From Amphiura filiformis (lineage: Eukaryota > Echinodermata > Ophiuroidea > Amphilepidida > Amphiuridae), in NCBI RefSeq assembly GCF_039555335.1, contig NC_092646.1, positions 24,430,893-24,494,892 on the forward strand: a stretch of DNA of 64,000 bases, in the 5' to 3' direction. A program made the position numbers and the translations under genes. This document shows positions 53,939 through 64,000 of the stretch, piece by piece. Every line of letters begins with the position of its first letter. Within the stretch, counting starts at the first letter, position 1. The notes beneath the pieces were generated by a model. That model did not search any database, had not been told where the DNA came from, and worked only from the letters and a program-made list of their open reading frames with translations.

Positions 53939-56900
53939 CTGGGTGTAAAAAGAAGAATGTTGTATGTAAATTGCTTTGATAGTATAGAAAAGTATAACCT
54001 CATGCCTCACCTGCCCGCACAATCTTGTTGGGTGAGTTGAGTTATAGTCCCAATTTTTAAACGGCTATAATTTTGATTTATTGATATTTTTTTTCAAATT
54101 CGGCTAAAATACATCAAAAAGCAAAATTACACAATACATGCAAAAGGAATCAAAATTAAATAGACCCAATAGGCTAGCCTGGAAGAGTCAGAAGCATCAA
54201 GACACTGTCACCAAGAGGTGTGACTCCTCCAACCCATTGGGGCAATTACATAGGATATTGCACTATTCAAACACAATATGTGACCCCTCATCACAACTGA
54301 GCCCGGATGTTGCCAGTGCCACTATTGAGATATGCTCCATTGAACTTAACAATAAACAATAGGAAACAAAGGATTGATTGACTGTTTTATTGATTTTTCA
54401 CTACTTAAATGTCAAGTACTATAGACATGATATACATCATTTTAAAGCTAATTTCAAGCAGAATATTTTGGTTGAATATCTCAAAAATGATGATTGGTGA
54501 CATCTGGGCTCAGTTGTGCTGAGGGGTCACATATATGTACATCCACATCACAAGGATGCACTGTCAGCTGCCACATGCGCTTCCCCCACATGCCAGTCAG
54601 GAACAAACACCAGACCCATGTCGCATGTCGTAAATAAAAATAAATGAATCCTGTTACATCACTACTTCTATGGATAACTATTTTCGGACAACTTACCTAC
54701 AATATTTCTAACATTTTGAAATTTCACTGTCGGTGGTTTCGTTGGCTCAAATATGTCTGGGGGTGGCTGCCAGAAGGGACCTTCCATAACATCAGCTGAA
54801 GAAAACAAAAAGCACTGTTAAAATGAATAATTACATCTACTAAACATGGATCCAGCAAACGATTTCTGTGTTTGACCCATCAGTTTCAAGTGATTATGGA
54901 CAAGACTGCCACATCAAGATGCAACATAGGAGCTACCTTATTTATAGATGAATGCTACAAACAGGTCATTAAACTATAAATCCTTGGTACTTCAAGAGGA
55001 TCAGATGTAGCATGTTAAAGAAGCAGGTTGTCAATTAACACCAACAACTGATCAGTACCAATCATTTTGATACAAAAGGAATAATACAGGCATTCCTTTT
55101 TAATAATCAGAAGAGTATCAAATGCAATCTATCCCCATTTACATATTGGTGTACCGGGTGAGCAGAAAAAATTGTCCCGCTGCCTTACTCCCATGACCCT
55201 ACCATGAAAAATGCATGCAAGCACAAAAAATGGCTCAAATTGAGGTTAATATTGATTAGCAAGATGCAAATTGCAAGAATTTGGTCATTTTGTCCAGGTA
55301 TTTCAATTCAAGCCCTTCCGTTCGATATGTCACTCTGAGTATGTTCAAAATGTATACACCCAACTTCATAATCTAGCTATTATGGTCACAAAGTACATTC
55401 AGAGGAGCCACAAATTCAAAGAACACATGCACTATATGAGCGTTTCCAATCTATACTACTGCAGTACATTATCAAAACTGCACCAGAGTATAAAGGTTTA
55501 CCTCTGAGGTAAGATCTCTAGACAAATACCGAGTTGATAATAGCTAGGATACGACTAAAATCTTTGCTATACTGCATCTCACCACATGATTGGTAGTGAT
55601 GTCACTGTGTGTTTTTAATTGCATAGCCTCGAAATGCACAAGCCATTCTCAGAATCACAGCATAACATGCTTGTGTTTAAAGGCAGTACAATCATGACAC
55701 TCTCTTACATATTTTGATGTGATGTCCCTACCAATCTTGAGGTGAGAAGCATTATAGACAATGGGCTATGTAGAAAACTTTAAAGTAGCACAAGTATAAA
55801 AGAAAGGAAATGTAGGAATTATTGCAATTGGCCAATTCACAATACGATCGCCTCCAGCAGTTGTCGGAGAGGCAGTGCATCACAGGAAAATGTCAACATC
55901 CAAAGCCTGCCCAATACAAATACAGCACAGGAACATATGTCCTTGTGTGTTTAAATGTCAATATAATGATGTTGCATTTATAGTAGATCCATTTTCTATC
56001 TATCAATCACACAGAATCCGTTGTGGAGCTGTTTTCAACATTATTATTATCACACTCGTTTGAAAATCTAATGGTGGCTGAAATGGTGATGATGATCCTG
56101 GAGATCAAAAATTGGAATAGCAAGAGTAACCACTGGCTGCACATCGAATTGTGAATCGCGAGAATGCAAAATGATTAGCTTAAAACTAACCTGTAGTTTC
56201 CCGATTTGAAACGGTAGTAGCTTCTTGGTTCAATGACAGCTCTGTTGTATGCCAGAAATCAGGGGTATCAGTACTACCATGCATGGTTACTGGATGTGTC
56301 TTAGAGGGAGGGGTTGAACGGGGCTCATCTGACCCAATTATCTTGCCCGAGGGAATCTTTGTGACCTCTTTAGGAGTTGGTTTTATTGATGTATGGGTGG
56401 GAGCTGAATGGATGGTTGAAGGGAACTCATCAGAACCAATAATCATTTTTGCTGGAAACATTGTGACTCCTTTAGAAGTTAGTTTTGTGGAGGTATGAGG
56501 ATGGGTAGGAGTATCTGTGGATGGTTTTGTAGTTGGATAAGCGGTAGAAATTCCTGGAATAATAGATGTGAGTATAGAAAGAAACATCAACATGCACTCC
56601 ATGATACACAAAGTGGTAATTTTCATGTTTTTCTGCAACTTTTTAACAATATATGGTCCATGGAGGCAAAAAGAGGCATTTTTGAAAATTGAGTTGCTAT
56701 AACTATTACCTCATACAAACATTAGGCTATCATATATTAAAAACACCAAATGTCTAGCATACTTGATTCTAAAGTTTATGAAGCTTTGTGATGTCTGTTT
56801 TCTTGTTTATTTTATTGTTTTTCTACTCCATGTTTTTGCCTTTATCTCAATTTTAAATTGACCACCTTTGGCCTCCACGGACCAGATTGTGTCACATATT

Positions 56901-59900
56901 TTTACTCTTGGCGCATCAGTGACATGTGACATCAACACATTGAAGCAGCTGTTTTGCCTGTGCATCTATGCAGTGCATTTCAATACGTGCATATGTACAT
57001 TAGAGCTTTAAGCAAACACTCATGAAGCTGCACCTAATGAATGTTCCAGACTTGCCAAGATGCAAGAGTAAAATACTGTAGTGTGAAATTGAACCTATTA
57101 ACATATAATTATGTCGGTACATTTACAAAATCCTGAATACGATAGAATTTTATTGCAAAAGTGTTGCAATGATGAAAATTACCACTTTTAGTTCAAATAC
57201 AATAACTAGTAATGTAGCCGTAAGCATTTCATGCGGCCCAATACACAAAACATCAACCATTTCACATGCAAACCAATACATGCTAAATCATAAATAAGGA
57301 AAATGAAACAAAATAAACCAGCTACATGCACACAACTATTAATATTTTCATATAGGCCTATACTATAAACATTCAAATACAAATGTGGCATTTTTTCTCT
57401 CACATAAAAACTTTAGAAAGTACTAATTTAATACCAAAATTGACCGAAAAGGGGGCAATTGTTTTACCAGTGGCCCAGAAATAAGGTCCATATATGCGGC
57501 ACATCCCTGTATGGTAATTTGTACCGAGTGTTCCCCCGCCAGATCCTAGTGTTACATTTTAATTTTCATTCATGGGAGTGGCTTTGCTTGAAAAAAGCTG
57601 AAGTAGAACAAAAAAGGTGGAAACAGCGAAAAGTTGATAAAAAAGACCCAAAATTGGGCTGAAAATAAATAAAATGGTAAATCTCATGCTATAAATTTGT
57701 GTTCCAAATGGGCTAATCCAGTTGAAATACATACAACCCCTGTGGAAGACATGACCTTAATATTCCACAGGGTGTGAATTTCAAATGGGGTTGTTTAAAT
57801 GGGTGACTGCATTTGAAATCTACATGTACACCCCCTGTGTCAGAGATTAAGGTCACATCTTCCACAGGGGGTTATATGGATTTCAACTGGAATAGCCCAA
57901 TGTCACTTCCTTCCATTATGGTAATGGGCTATTCCAGTTGATATCCATACACCCCCTATGGAAGATATGACCTTAATCTGCCACACACAGTATGCAGATT
58001 TCAAATGGAGTAACCCATTCAGGTAACCCAATTAAAATCTACAACCCCTATGTGAGCGATTTAAGTCATGTCTTCCACAGGGGGTGTATGGATTTCAACT
58101 GGAATAGCCCGATGTCACTTACTTCCATTATTAATCATTCTTTGCAGCTCATCCAGTCTCTGATACACCAATGTGAGTCTGTCCTGTACATTGTTCAAGT
58201 TATTCATCACATTTTCTTGGTGAATCTTGATATCGTGTCTAGTCAGGACTAGATCTTGTTTGTATAATGCGGTGAAGTTTTCTAATGATTGCTTTATGAG
58301 GGCAGTTACGTTGAGGTCTGGTGTGTCTGCGTTGGTGATATCGGCTGACAACTATGAACACAGAAAAGAAAGAAATAGTTATACTTAACTTGATCTTTGC
58401 AAACCACAATAATATTACTCATTAATTAAAGGTAGGTGGTCAGATTTTTTTTTTGTACCTAAAATTGAGGCCTGTACCAAAATTATCTGATTCCCAAGTT
58501 TTGAGGTAAATTGCACTAGCCGTTTTGATATTAGAAGTAAAAATTTGCTTCACAACGGCCTATAGAACGGTATATGTGGTATACCACAAGTTAGGATGCG
58601 GTTATCACTTTTTTGTTCATAACATCTAAATGGAATATATTTTAGGCCTATAATTTCACTGGGATTATGAGAAAAATATGAGCTTTATTGGGATGCCAAA
58701 ATCTCCATTTTAATAAGAAAAAGTGGGATGAGGCTGTCGATCAGGTCACCCATCTTTATTAAATGGGCGTATAATTTCAGTCTTAAGCCTTAAGGTCTGT
58801 TCATACTACGCCACAATTGCTTTTTTGGTGCGGTGCTGCACTGCATCGTACTGCAAATATACTGTATTGAGGTATCGCAATAAAGTTAAATACATTTTAA
58901 CTTGAAAATGAGACGAGTTGTGGCATAAAATAATCAATATATCAGGAACGCAACACAAATGCAGCTTAGTATAAATGGGCTTTTACACAAAAATCAGGGG
59001 TTCTTCTTAACTTATTTGTTTGAGGACCACAATGGAGAGTGTGGCGCAATGGTTAGGGTACTTGCCTTTAGTGCATGAGGTCCCGTTTTGATTCTCAGGC
59101 GGTGGCGATTTGCTGGGATATTGACTTGGAAAAAAAGTCTGAAATTAATTGGCAACTTCTGTAGATTAAATTCAGACTTCCGCTCTCCCCATGGTTCATG
59201 TAGAATTGGGTAAATGAATCATGAAAGTACTCCGTCCTTCGGAGGGGACATTAAGCCGTCGGTCCCGTGTACAGAGAGCCATACCTGTCATGTATCTCGC
59301 AGCCAGTTTCGAAAAGAGTAGGGTGTTAACCCCTGACTGTTCCCAACCCGTCCCGGTGTTCAAATGGACCCCAATGGAAATAAGCTTCAATAGAGGCTTT
59401 CTTGGGTTATCCAGGGTTGTCAAAACCCGAACAAATCAAATCAAATCAAAATGGAGGGCCAAACACAATTCAAACACACATGATCGAGGGCTAATCACAC
59501 CCAGTACTTATGTTTTTCTTTACATTTTAGACTTGGTCAATGGCTAAATATAAGTAGTTAGCGGGCCGCATTTTGGGTCGCCTAACAGTTGTTTCTAATG
59601 GAAATAGTGGCTAGTTATATATTTACTTCATTCCTTAATTTTCTTCTTCTTGAATACTGCTCAATCAAGGGAAGCTGACGAGCATTTAACACCAATTTAC
59701 AATGGTTGGGATGGTCTTACACTCTTTTTGAAGCAACTACAATGTACACATGTAAAAGTTTAACTTAATCCAAATATAATTTTAACATGCCATCTGAAGG
59801 ATTTTGCTCTGTCTGAAGTATGACATAATGAGAATCCAAATTTCTACCTTCAATCCTCAAAATATAGGTTTTCTTACCGATTCCAACTTGCTTTGTAGCT

Positions 59901-61497
59901 CCATCAAGGTGTCATTTACATAATGCTCCCACTGCACATTGTCCTCGCTGGAAGGAAACTCGGGACCATCAGGAAGGTGTACAATAGGTGTTGCTACAGT
60001 AGGTTTGCTGAACTCTGTGGGTGTGTGCAATTGAGTCTCATTGTACCAATTCATCTACAGAGTAGGATAAAAATACAACTTGTTATTAATCTAGTGCACC
60101 AACTGTGAACTTGGGTAGTCCAGTGGTATAACTCTCGACCGGTAATTGGCAGGTCTGGGGTTCAAACCCTGCTGAGTCCCAATTTTTTTTCTCTCAATTT
60201 ATTATACTGTATTTCCTCGAATAGTCGCCCCCTCAAATAAACGCCCCCACCACTTGTTTCAACCAAGATGTTTCAAAAATGCTGATATTTCCATGCTATC
60301 TTGTGTAGTAAGCTTACCAAGTTGCTTACATGGTCGATAATAGTGTCGATAATCAGCGAAAATCTGGTCAGAAACCCAGAAGTGAACCAGAAGTCAGTGT
60401 TTCTAGTTCATAGTTCGTCAATTCAGTGTGAGTTTTAAGCTTACCTAATGATTTTAACGGGAATTATCGTTCTAAAATGACCTCTAATAAACGCCCCCGG
60501 TTTGGAAAATGCAACGCCACCTGGGGCATTTATTCAAGGAAATATGGTATGTCAGTTTCCCCGAGCTACCTAAAATCATTTAAATTTAAATTTCTTGGGT
60601 TTGCATCATATATTTTTACAGATCCTCGCATAAATTAATTACTCATTCATAAATTCTAGACATTTCATTGGTTAATTATTATTTATCATTTTTACCATCA
60701 GCCTCTCCCTGTGACAGCTGCATTGCGAAGTGTGTACGCTGACTTTTAGACTCACCAATTTAGTTATAGGGTGGACACCAAAATATGCAGTATGTCACAG
60801 CAAAATATAGTGTAATGTTGATGGAAAAAATGTATTTCCTACCTTAAATAGTATTTTTAAAGTAATAAAATTTATGTATGAGTGATATAAAACAAATATT
60901 AACTGTCTTTAATTTGTGCAAAGGTCGAAATATAATCACTCGGTTATATTGTTCCAATTCACTCGCCGGCATATACGGTTAATATTTGTATAATCAACAG
61001 TATGACAAGGGATTCTGAAATGATCTAATAGATACTCTGTTGAATTATCCATTTTAGTGTGCATCCCATACATAAAGGTAATTATAATTTGATTCACCTC
61101 AAATTTGGTAGTGACGTATGTGCGTCTTTTGCTAGCCGCAGTATCAAATCGTGCGCGCAAAGTTAAACTTGCTGAGTATACACGCATGCGTACTGAGGTT
61201 TGTTGGCCTGCTTATGGCGCAACCGCAAAAAAGCATTGACGTCACTACCAAACTTGATGTGAACCAAATTATAACCAATAGAATACCCACCAAGGTGTTA
61301 ACATCATTGTGTATTTTAGTGAACACAGTCATCATCAGTGGCGTGATGGAAACGGTATTCTCTTTATGAGATTCTTCTTCCGCTCCACCAATAGCCTCTA
61401 ACAATGTCAGCCTTGCATCTAATCCTTGCTGGTATTGCCTGATGGTGTTCAAGGTAACATTCATGTCGTCCATTGATCTTCCAAATCTATCAAGCTC
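53760..61497 (-). CDS. Unnamed secreted/membrane-type protein with coiled coils, Thr/Ser/Pro repeats and two EF-hands (3' part)
   Basis: Six minus-strand exons: 61497-61291, 60054-59878, 58351-58123, 56553-56191, 54795-54697, 53938-53760 (TAA 53762-53760). Phases agree throughout (0, 0, 1, 1, 1) and they give 417 aa. The first three exons are predicted helical, with heptad-like stretches (HQENVMNNLNNVQDRL) and five N-glycosylation sequons (NVT, NET, NDT, NVT, NFT). The fourth is Thr/Ser/Pro-rich with two related units around KMIIGSDEFPST and KIIGSDEPRST. The fifth is Pro-rich (GPFWQPPPDIFEPTKPP). The last has EF-hand loops DKDSDGYVLYKD and DANKDGRYDLQE. Sequons plus mucin-like repeats suggest an extracellular Ca-binding protein. 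The 5' exons and any signal peptide lie beyond the window. I do not recognise the family. Confidence 0.85.
54279..54531. mobile_element. Mariner-like MITE, TGTGACCCCTC ends, TA flanked
   Basis: TGTGACCCCTCATCACAACT..GAGCCC and its inverse ..GGGCTCAGTTGTGCTGAGGG..GTCACA, with TA on both sides (54277-54278, 54532-54533). Intron of the EF-hand gene. Confidence 0.85.
54697..54795 (-). CDS. EF-hand gene exon (Pro-rich, 33 codons)
   Basis: DVMEGPFWQPPPDIFEPTKP then PTVKFQNVRNIV; acceptor TTCTTCAG, donor GTAAGT; phase 1-1. Confidence 0.82.
54800..56185. other. Intron of the EF-hand gene, nothing recognised
   Basis: AT-rich sequence without identifiable repeats or further exons. The open frames at 55271-55507 and 55875-56063 have no support. 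Confidence 0.45.
56191..56553 (-). CDS. EF-hand gene exon (Thr/Ser/Pro-rich, 121 codons)
   Basis: Contains two diverged units of about 33 residues (TSKGVTMFPAKMIIGSDEFP; TPKEVTKIPSGKIIGSDEPR), with Thr and Ser throughout as in O-glycosylated linkers. Symmetric phase 1-1, so the exon can be skipped or duplicated without breaking the frame. Acceptor TATTATTCCAG, donor GTTAGT. Upstream in-frame sequence reads MKITTLCIMECMLMFLSILT, which looks signal-peptide-like (see findings). Confidence 0.82.
56640..57700. other. Intron of the EF-hand gene, nothing recognised
   Basis: Plain AT-rich intronic DNA; no repeat family member or exon recognised. Confidence 0.4.
57708..57900. mobile_element. GGCTATTCCAGTTG-family MITE (tandem pair, distal copy)
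   Basis: GGGCTAATCCAGTTGAAATA..TTTCAACTGGAATAGCCCA; followed by a duplicated piece of exon edge and then a second copy. Confidence 0.87.
57926..58112. mobile_element. GGCTATTCCAGTTG-family MITE (tandem pair, exon-proximal copy)
   Basis: GGGCTATTCCAGTTGATATC..TTTCAACTGGAATAGCCCG. It ends about 5 bp before the splice donor hexamer of the coiled-coil exon. Confidence 0.88.
58123..58351 (-). CDS. EF-hand gene exon (coiled coil)
   Basis: LSADITNADTPDLNVTALIK..LVYQRLDELQRMINNG, ending in phase 1 (A) before GTAAGT at 58122-58117. A MITE ends about 10 bp beyond the exon, and a copy of the exon edge lies at about 57899-57920. Confidence 0.85.
59038..59449 (+). repeat. tRNA-derived SINE with AATGGAG target duplication
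   Basis: Head AGTGTGGCGCAATGGTTAGG (A box) with a B-box-like GTTTTGATTCTC. The body contains CCTTCGGAGGGGACATTAAG followed by CCGTCGGTCCCGTGT, and the tail is (AATCA)n. AATGGAG flanks both sides (59031-59037, 59450-59456). Intron of the EF-hand gene. Confidence 0.88.
59878..60054 (-). CDS. EF-hand gene exon (two N-glycosylation sequons)
   Basis: MNWYNETQLHTPTEF..VNDTLMELQSKLES, 59 codons, phase 0 at both ends, acceptor CTGTAG, donor GTAAGA. The ATG at the exon start is an internal Met, because it directly follows an acceptor. Confidence 0.83.
60109..60189 (+). ncRNA. tRNA-like Pol III unit with a T8 terminator (tRNA pseudogene or SINE head)
   Basis: GGGTAGTCCAGTGGTATAAC carries an A box, and GGGGTTCAAACCCTG is a perfect B box. 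TTTTTTTT follows directly at 60182-60189, as after a tRNA gene. The acceptor stem pairs only at the outer G-C pairs and the anticodon stem is mismatched, so a working tRNA is unlikely. Confidence 0.5.
60207..60548. mobile_element. Mariner-like MITE, TATTTCCTCGAATA ends, TA flanked
   Basis: CTGTATTTCCTCGAATAGTC and ..TTATTCAAGGAAATATGG are inverted, with TA on both sides (60205-60206, 60549-60550). AAACGCCCCC motifs lie near both ends. Intron of the EF-hand gene. Confidence 0.85.
61080..61279. mobile_element. MITE with TAATTTGGTTCAC / GTGAACCAAATTA ends at a splice donor
   Basis: TATAATTTGATTCACCTCAA..TTTGGTAGTGACGT and ACGTCACTACCAAACTTGAT..GTGAACCAAATTATA are inverted. Partial relatives are at 37537-37697 and around 41430/41560. 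The right end is about 12 bp inside the intron that starts at 61290. Confidence 0.83.
61291..61497 (-). CDS. EF-hand gene, first visible exon (helical)
   Basis: ELDRFGRSMDDMNVTLNTIR.. 69 codons, phase 0 at both ends, acceptor TTTCAG, donor GTGGGT. The acceptor implies more exons to the right. The donor is about 12 bp from a MITE. Confidence 0.83.
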
Positions 61498-61570
61498 CTG
61501 AAACACAAGAAATTATAGGAAATAAGAAATCATACTATCACACTTACAGAAGGCACATTAACAGGCTCAG

Positions 61571-62013
61571 AAATCCGGCGTAAATTTGTGAATCGATTCA
61601 CGTAAAGATTCTCGTAAATCACCAATCAGGCGAATCTATATGGATTCACGTAATGCATTGGCAGTTTACAAAAAAAAACGTTCCAAGTTTGACCCCCAGT
61701 TTGACCATTTATTTTAAGCAACTGAACCCCCAAAATGGCTAATTATGGTATACTTTACTTAAATCATTAATAATTTATACAATAATACTGATTTGAGAGG
61801 GCATTTTTACAGCAAAACCAGCCATCGGTTGCGTGCCGATCATTAGTTCACCAAAACCGCCATCATGGATGACTAAATCAGATTGTTTGAGGGCAGTATT
61901 TTTTTTCAATCATTGTGCAGCGGGAGCGGGTAGATTTGTGCGAATCAAGGATTCTCGCAAAATTCTCTTACGAGAATCCAAATGGATTCGCCCGCACTGC
62001 CATTTCTAGGCCT
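61571..62013. mobile_element. hAT-like element with GATTCACG/GATTCTCG interior
   Basis: CAGGCTCAGAAAT at the left and ATTTCTAGGCCTG at the right, with CGAATC/GATTCG inverted motifs near both ends. It lies upstream of the first visible EF-hand gene exon. Confidence 0.6.
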
Positions 62014-62489
62014 GCATTAATGGAAGGTACTCCTAAATTATAAACAATGTTACCACATGATCATGTATAATGTATTACACTCACACAAACCAGTATTAGG
62101 CCAAAAAACATGTTTGTTTCCTGTAGCAGGTCAAAAAAGTCAAATGCAAAATGCGTTTTTTTATTTTCATTTTTTTTTATCCATGTCTTCAAATGACAAA
62201 AATGCCTTTTTTGCTGCAAATTGGAATGGGAATTTACAGCACTTGGGTCTCTCCAACACACACAAAAAATCATATTCAAGATAATTATGATCCCCTTTCA
62301 ACCTGCAGATTAAAAAAGGTATTTTAAAAATGTGTGACATTTTCTCCAGTAGTTTTTCACTACGTTTGTTTGTTGTGTAATGTGTAAATGTTTACTCCAG
62401 TAGTGTTTTATATTATTTATTTTTTTGCGATTTTCTAGTTTCTTTGAAAAGTGAAAAAAAAATCTAATGCGCAAAATAAGCCATCAAAA

Positions 62490-64000
62490 ACAATAATACA
62501 ATACAATACAATACAAAGAGCATTTGCGCCATTTCCATAAGGCTCAGAGCGCTTACAAAATACCTTAATACCTTAATACTACAACTTAAAACTACATTTT
62601 GTAGGTGCATCTTAAAAATAATATAAATTACAATATCAATAAGAACATGTTATGGGAACAAATAAGTTTTAAGCGCTTTTTTGAATGCATTTGTTGATGA
62701 AGATTGTCTAATATAGACAGGTAGCTTATTCCACTCTTTTGATGCAAAAACTGTAAAAGTTCTATCACCAGCTAAGACTCTAGTCATGGGATAGTCAAGA
62801 CGAAGATAATCATCGCAAGATCGGAGTTGTCTCTTTGGAACATACAATGATAAGCAATTTGACAAATATGTTGGTCCTTGGTTGTGAAGACATTTATATA
62901 CAAGCAAAAGTAATTTGAAAATGATCCTTTGGCGTATTGGAAGCCAGTGAAGTGATTTCAAAAGTGGACCCGCTGAGTGTTTTCGGTCCACTTCAAATAC
63001 AAGACGTGCTGCCCAGTTTTGAAGACGTTGTAGACGAATAATATGAGTAGATGGTGATGAGGAGAGAAGGCCATTGCAATAATCAAGACGAGAAAGTATC
63101 AATGAACGTGTGGCATGATGACATGTAGGTTGGTCGATATATTTCCTAATTCTAGCGATGTTTCGAAGATGAAAGATAACAGATTTGCTAACATTTGTAA
63201 TATGAGAAGACATAGTCATGTGAGTATCGAAAAAAAGCACCCAGGTTCCTAATGGTCTTTGCAGATTCGATGCGTTCATTTCCAATAGATAAAGTTATAT
63301 TAGGTGGCAAATGTTTGTTATAATAATATGGTGATGCAGCTATAAAGAATTCTGTTTTACTATCATTTAACGACAGTTTGTTTGCAGTCATCCAGTTTTT
63401 TATATCTAATATACAATTTTGAAGTCGAAATATTGCACTGTCAAGATCGCCCGGCAATTTGGGATTAAAAGATACATATAATTGTGTATCATCAGCATAA
63501 ACATGATGAGAAACATTATGATAATTTGCAATGTCACCAACTGGAAGGGTGTACACAGTGTAGCCAACAGGTCCAACTACAGAGCCCTGTGGCAAACCAA
63601 ACTGCGAGATAATTGGCTCTGAGAGTTGACCTGCTATATCCACTTGGGTAGACCAATCAGCAAGATATGAACGAAAACAGTTTAGTGCAGGTCCTTTGAC
63701 ACAAATTCGTTGAGAAAGACGAGAAATTAAGATGTTATGATCAATTGTGTCAAAGGCAGCTGACAAGTCCAATAATACAAGAAGTACAGCTCTGTTAGCA
63801 TCAATTGAAAACATAATGTCATTTTTTACTTTTATAAGTGCTGATTCAGTGCTGTGCAGTGGTCTGTACGCTGATTGGTAAGGATCCGCAAGGTGGTTTA
63901 AATCCATATGTTCGGTAAGACGTAAGCATGCTATTTTTTCAATTAATTTGCCAACAAAAGTTATGTTGGCAACAGGTCTGTAGTTTTTGAGGACATTTTG
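62490..64000 (-). mobile_element. L2/CR1-like LINE, 3' part, reverse transcriptase with YADD
   Basis: Minus-strand reverse transcriptase of a non-LTR retrotransposon. From the right edge: NYRPVANI (about 63985), QSAYRPLHSTESALI (about 63870), LDLSAAFDTIDHNIL (about 63760), GLPQGSVVGP (about 63600), YADDTQLY (about 63500), then the C-terminal LILSRLDYCNGLL (about 63090), LQRLQNWAARLV (about 63010), LHWLPIRQR (about 62940) and a Trp/Leu-rich tail ending near 62650. A run of seven T (63236-63230 on the minus strand) shifts the frame by one between the RT core and the C-terminal part. The 3' end carries a short TTGTA repeat (about 62494-62516) instead of poly-A, as in L2/CR1-type elements. The 5' part is beyond the window. 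Probably a young but non-functional copy. Confidence 0.93.

Noticed and set aside
62057-62284. Open frames on both strands near 62.1 kb as an extra exon of the EF-hand gene
   Set aside because: No splice sites in the right phase and low-complexity Phe/Lys content.

Overview
The window looks like nuclear DNA of a marine invertebrate deuterostome (echinoderm or hemichordate is my best guess). The reasons are intron-rich animal genes with GT-AG introns, AT-rich non-coding DNA and a very high density of short palindromic DNA transposons, with L2/CR1-type LINEs and tRNA-derived SINEs. The species assignment is inference. Nothing bacterial, organellar or viral was seen.

Three protein-coding genes can be built exon by exon. 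(1) 7057-9936, minus strand: a complete BTF3/BTF3L4-type gene (beta subunit of the nascent polypeptide-associated complex), 4 coding exons, 161 aa. (2) 18171-38361, plus strand: a complete NASP gene (TPR histone chaperone for H3-H4/H1), 15 coding exons. All splice phases agree, except that exon 4 carries one extra base in an A6 run, which breaks the reading frame. (3) 53760-61497, minus strand: the last six exons (417 aa) of a gene I cannot name. Its product has coiled-coil-like segments with N-glycosylation sequons, a Thr/Ser/Pro-rich repeat exon and two C-terminal EF-hands. Its 5' end lies beyond the right edge.

L2/CR1-like LINEs on the minus strand touch both edges. The left copy (1 to about 1320) has a damaged catalytic motif. 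The right copy (about 62490 to 64000) keeps YADD but has a one-base frameshift.

The rest is mostly nested non-autonomous transposons. Region by region: 1.3-7.0 kb holds MITEs, including a nested pair with a paralogous empty site. 7.0-10 kb is the BTF3 gene, with hAT-like MITEs in its introns and just upstream. 10.5-16.9 kb separates the two divergent gene starts and holds a palindromic element (11.87-12.66 kb) and a 4.1-kb Foldback-like element with inverted arrays of a GCTAGTCCGAA repeat. A 1.26-kb transposon sits in one arm of that element, and a probable excision footprint lies at the matching site in the other arm. The NASP introns carry a zinc-finger-encoding hAT-like element, a TTAA-flanked 640-bp hairpin, three copies of one small palindrome and a cluster of an exact 14-mer. 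38.4-53.7 kb is gene-free, with MITEs and a 2.1-kb block of three successive tandem arrays containing perfect DR1 nuclear-receptor motifs. 53.7-61.5 kb is the EF-hand gene, with two MITE families lying within about 12 bp of its splice donors.

NASP (histone supply) and BTF3 (cotranslational chaperoning) are housekeeping genes. Nothing in the sequence suggests that the three genes form a functional unit.
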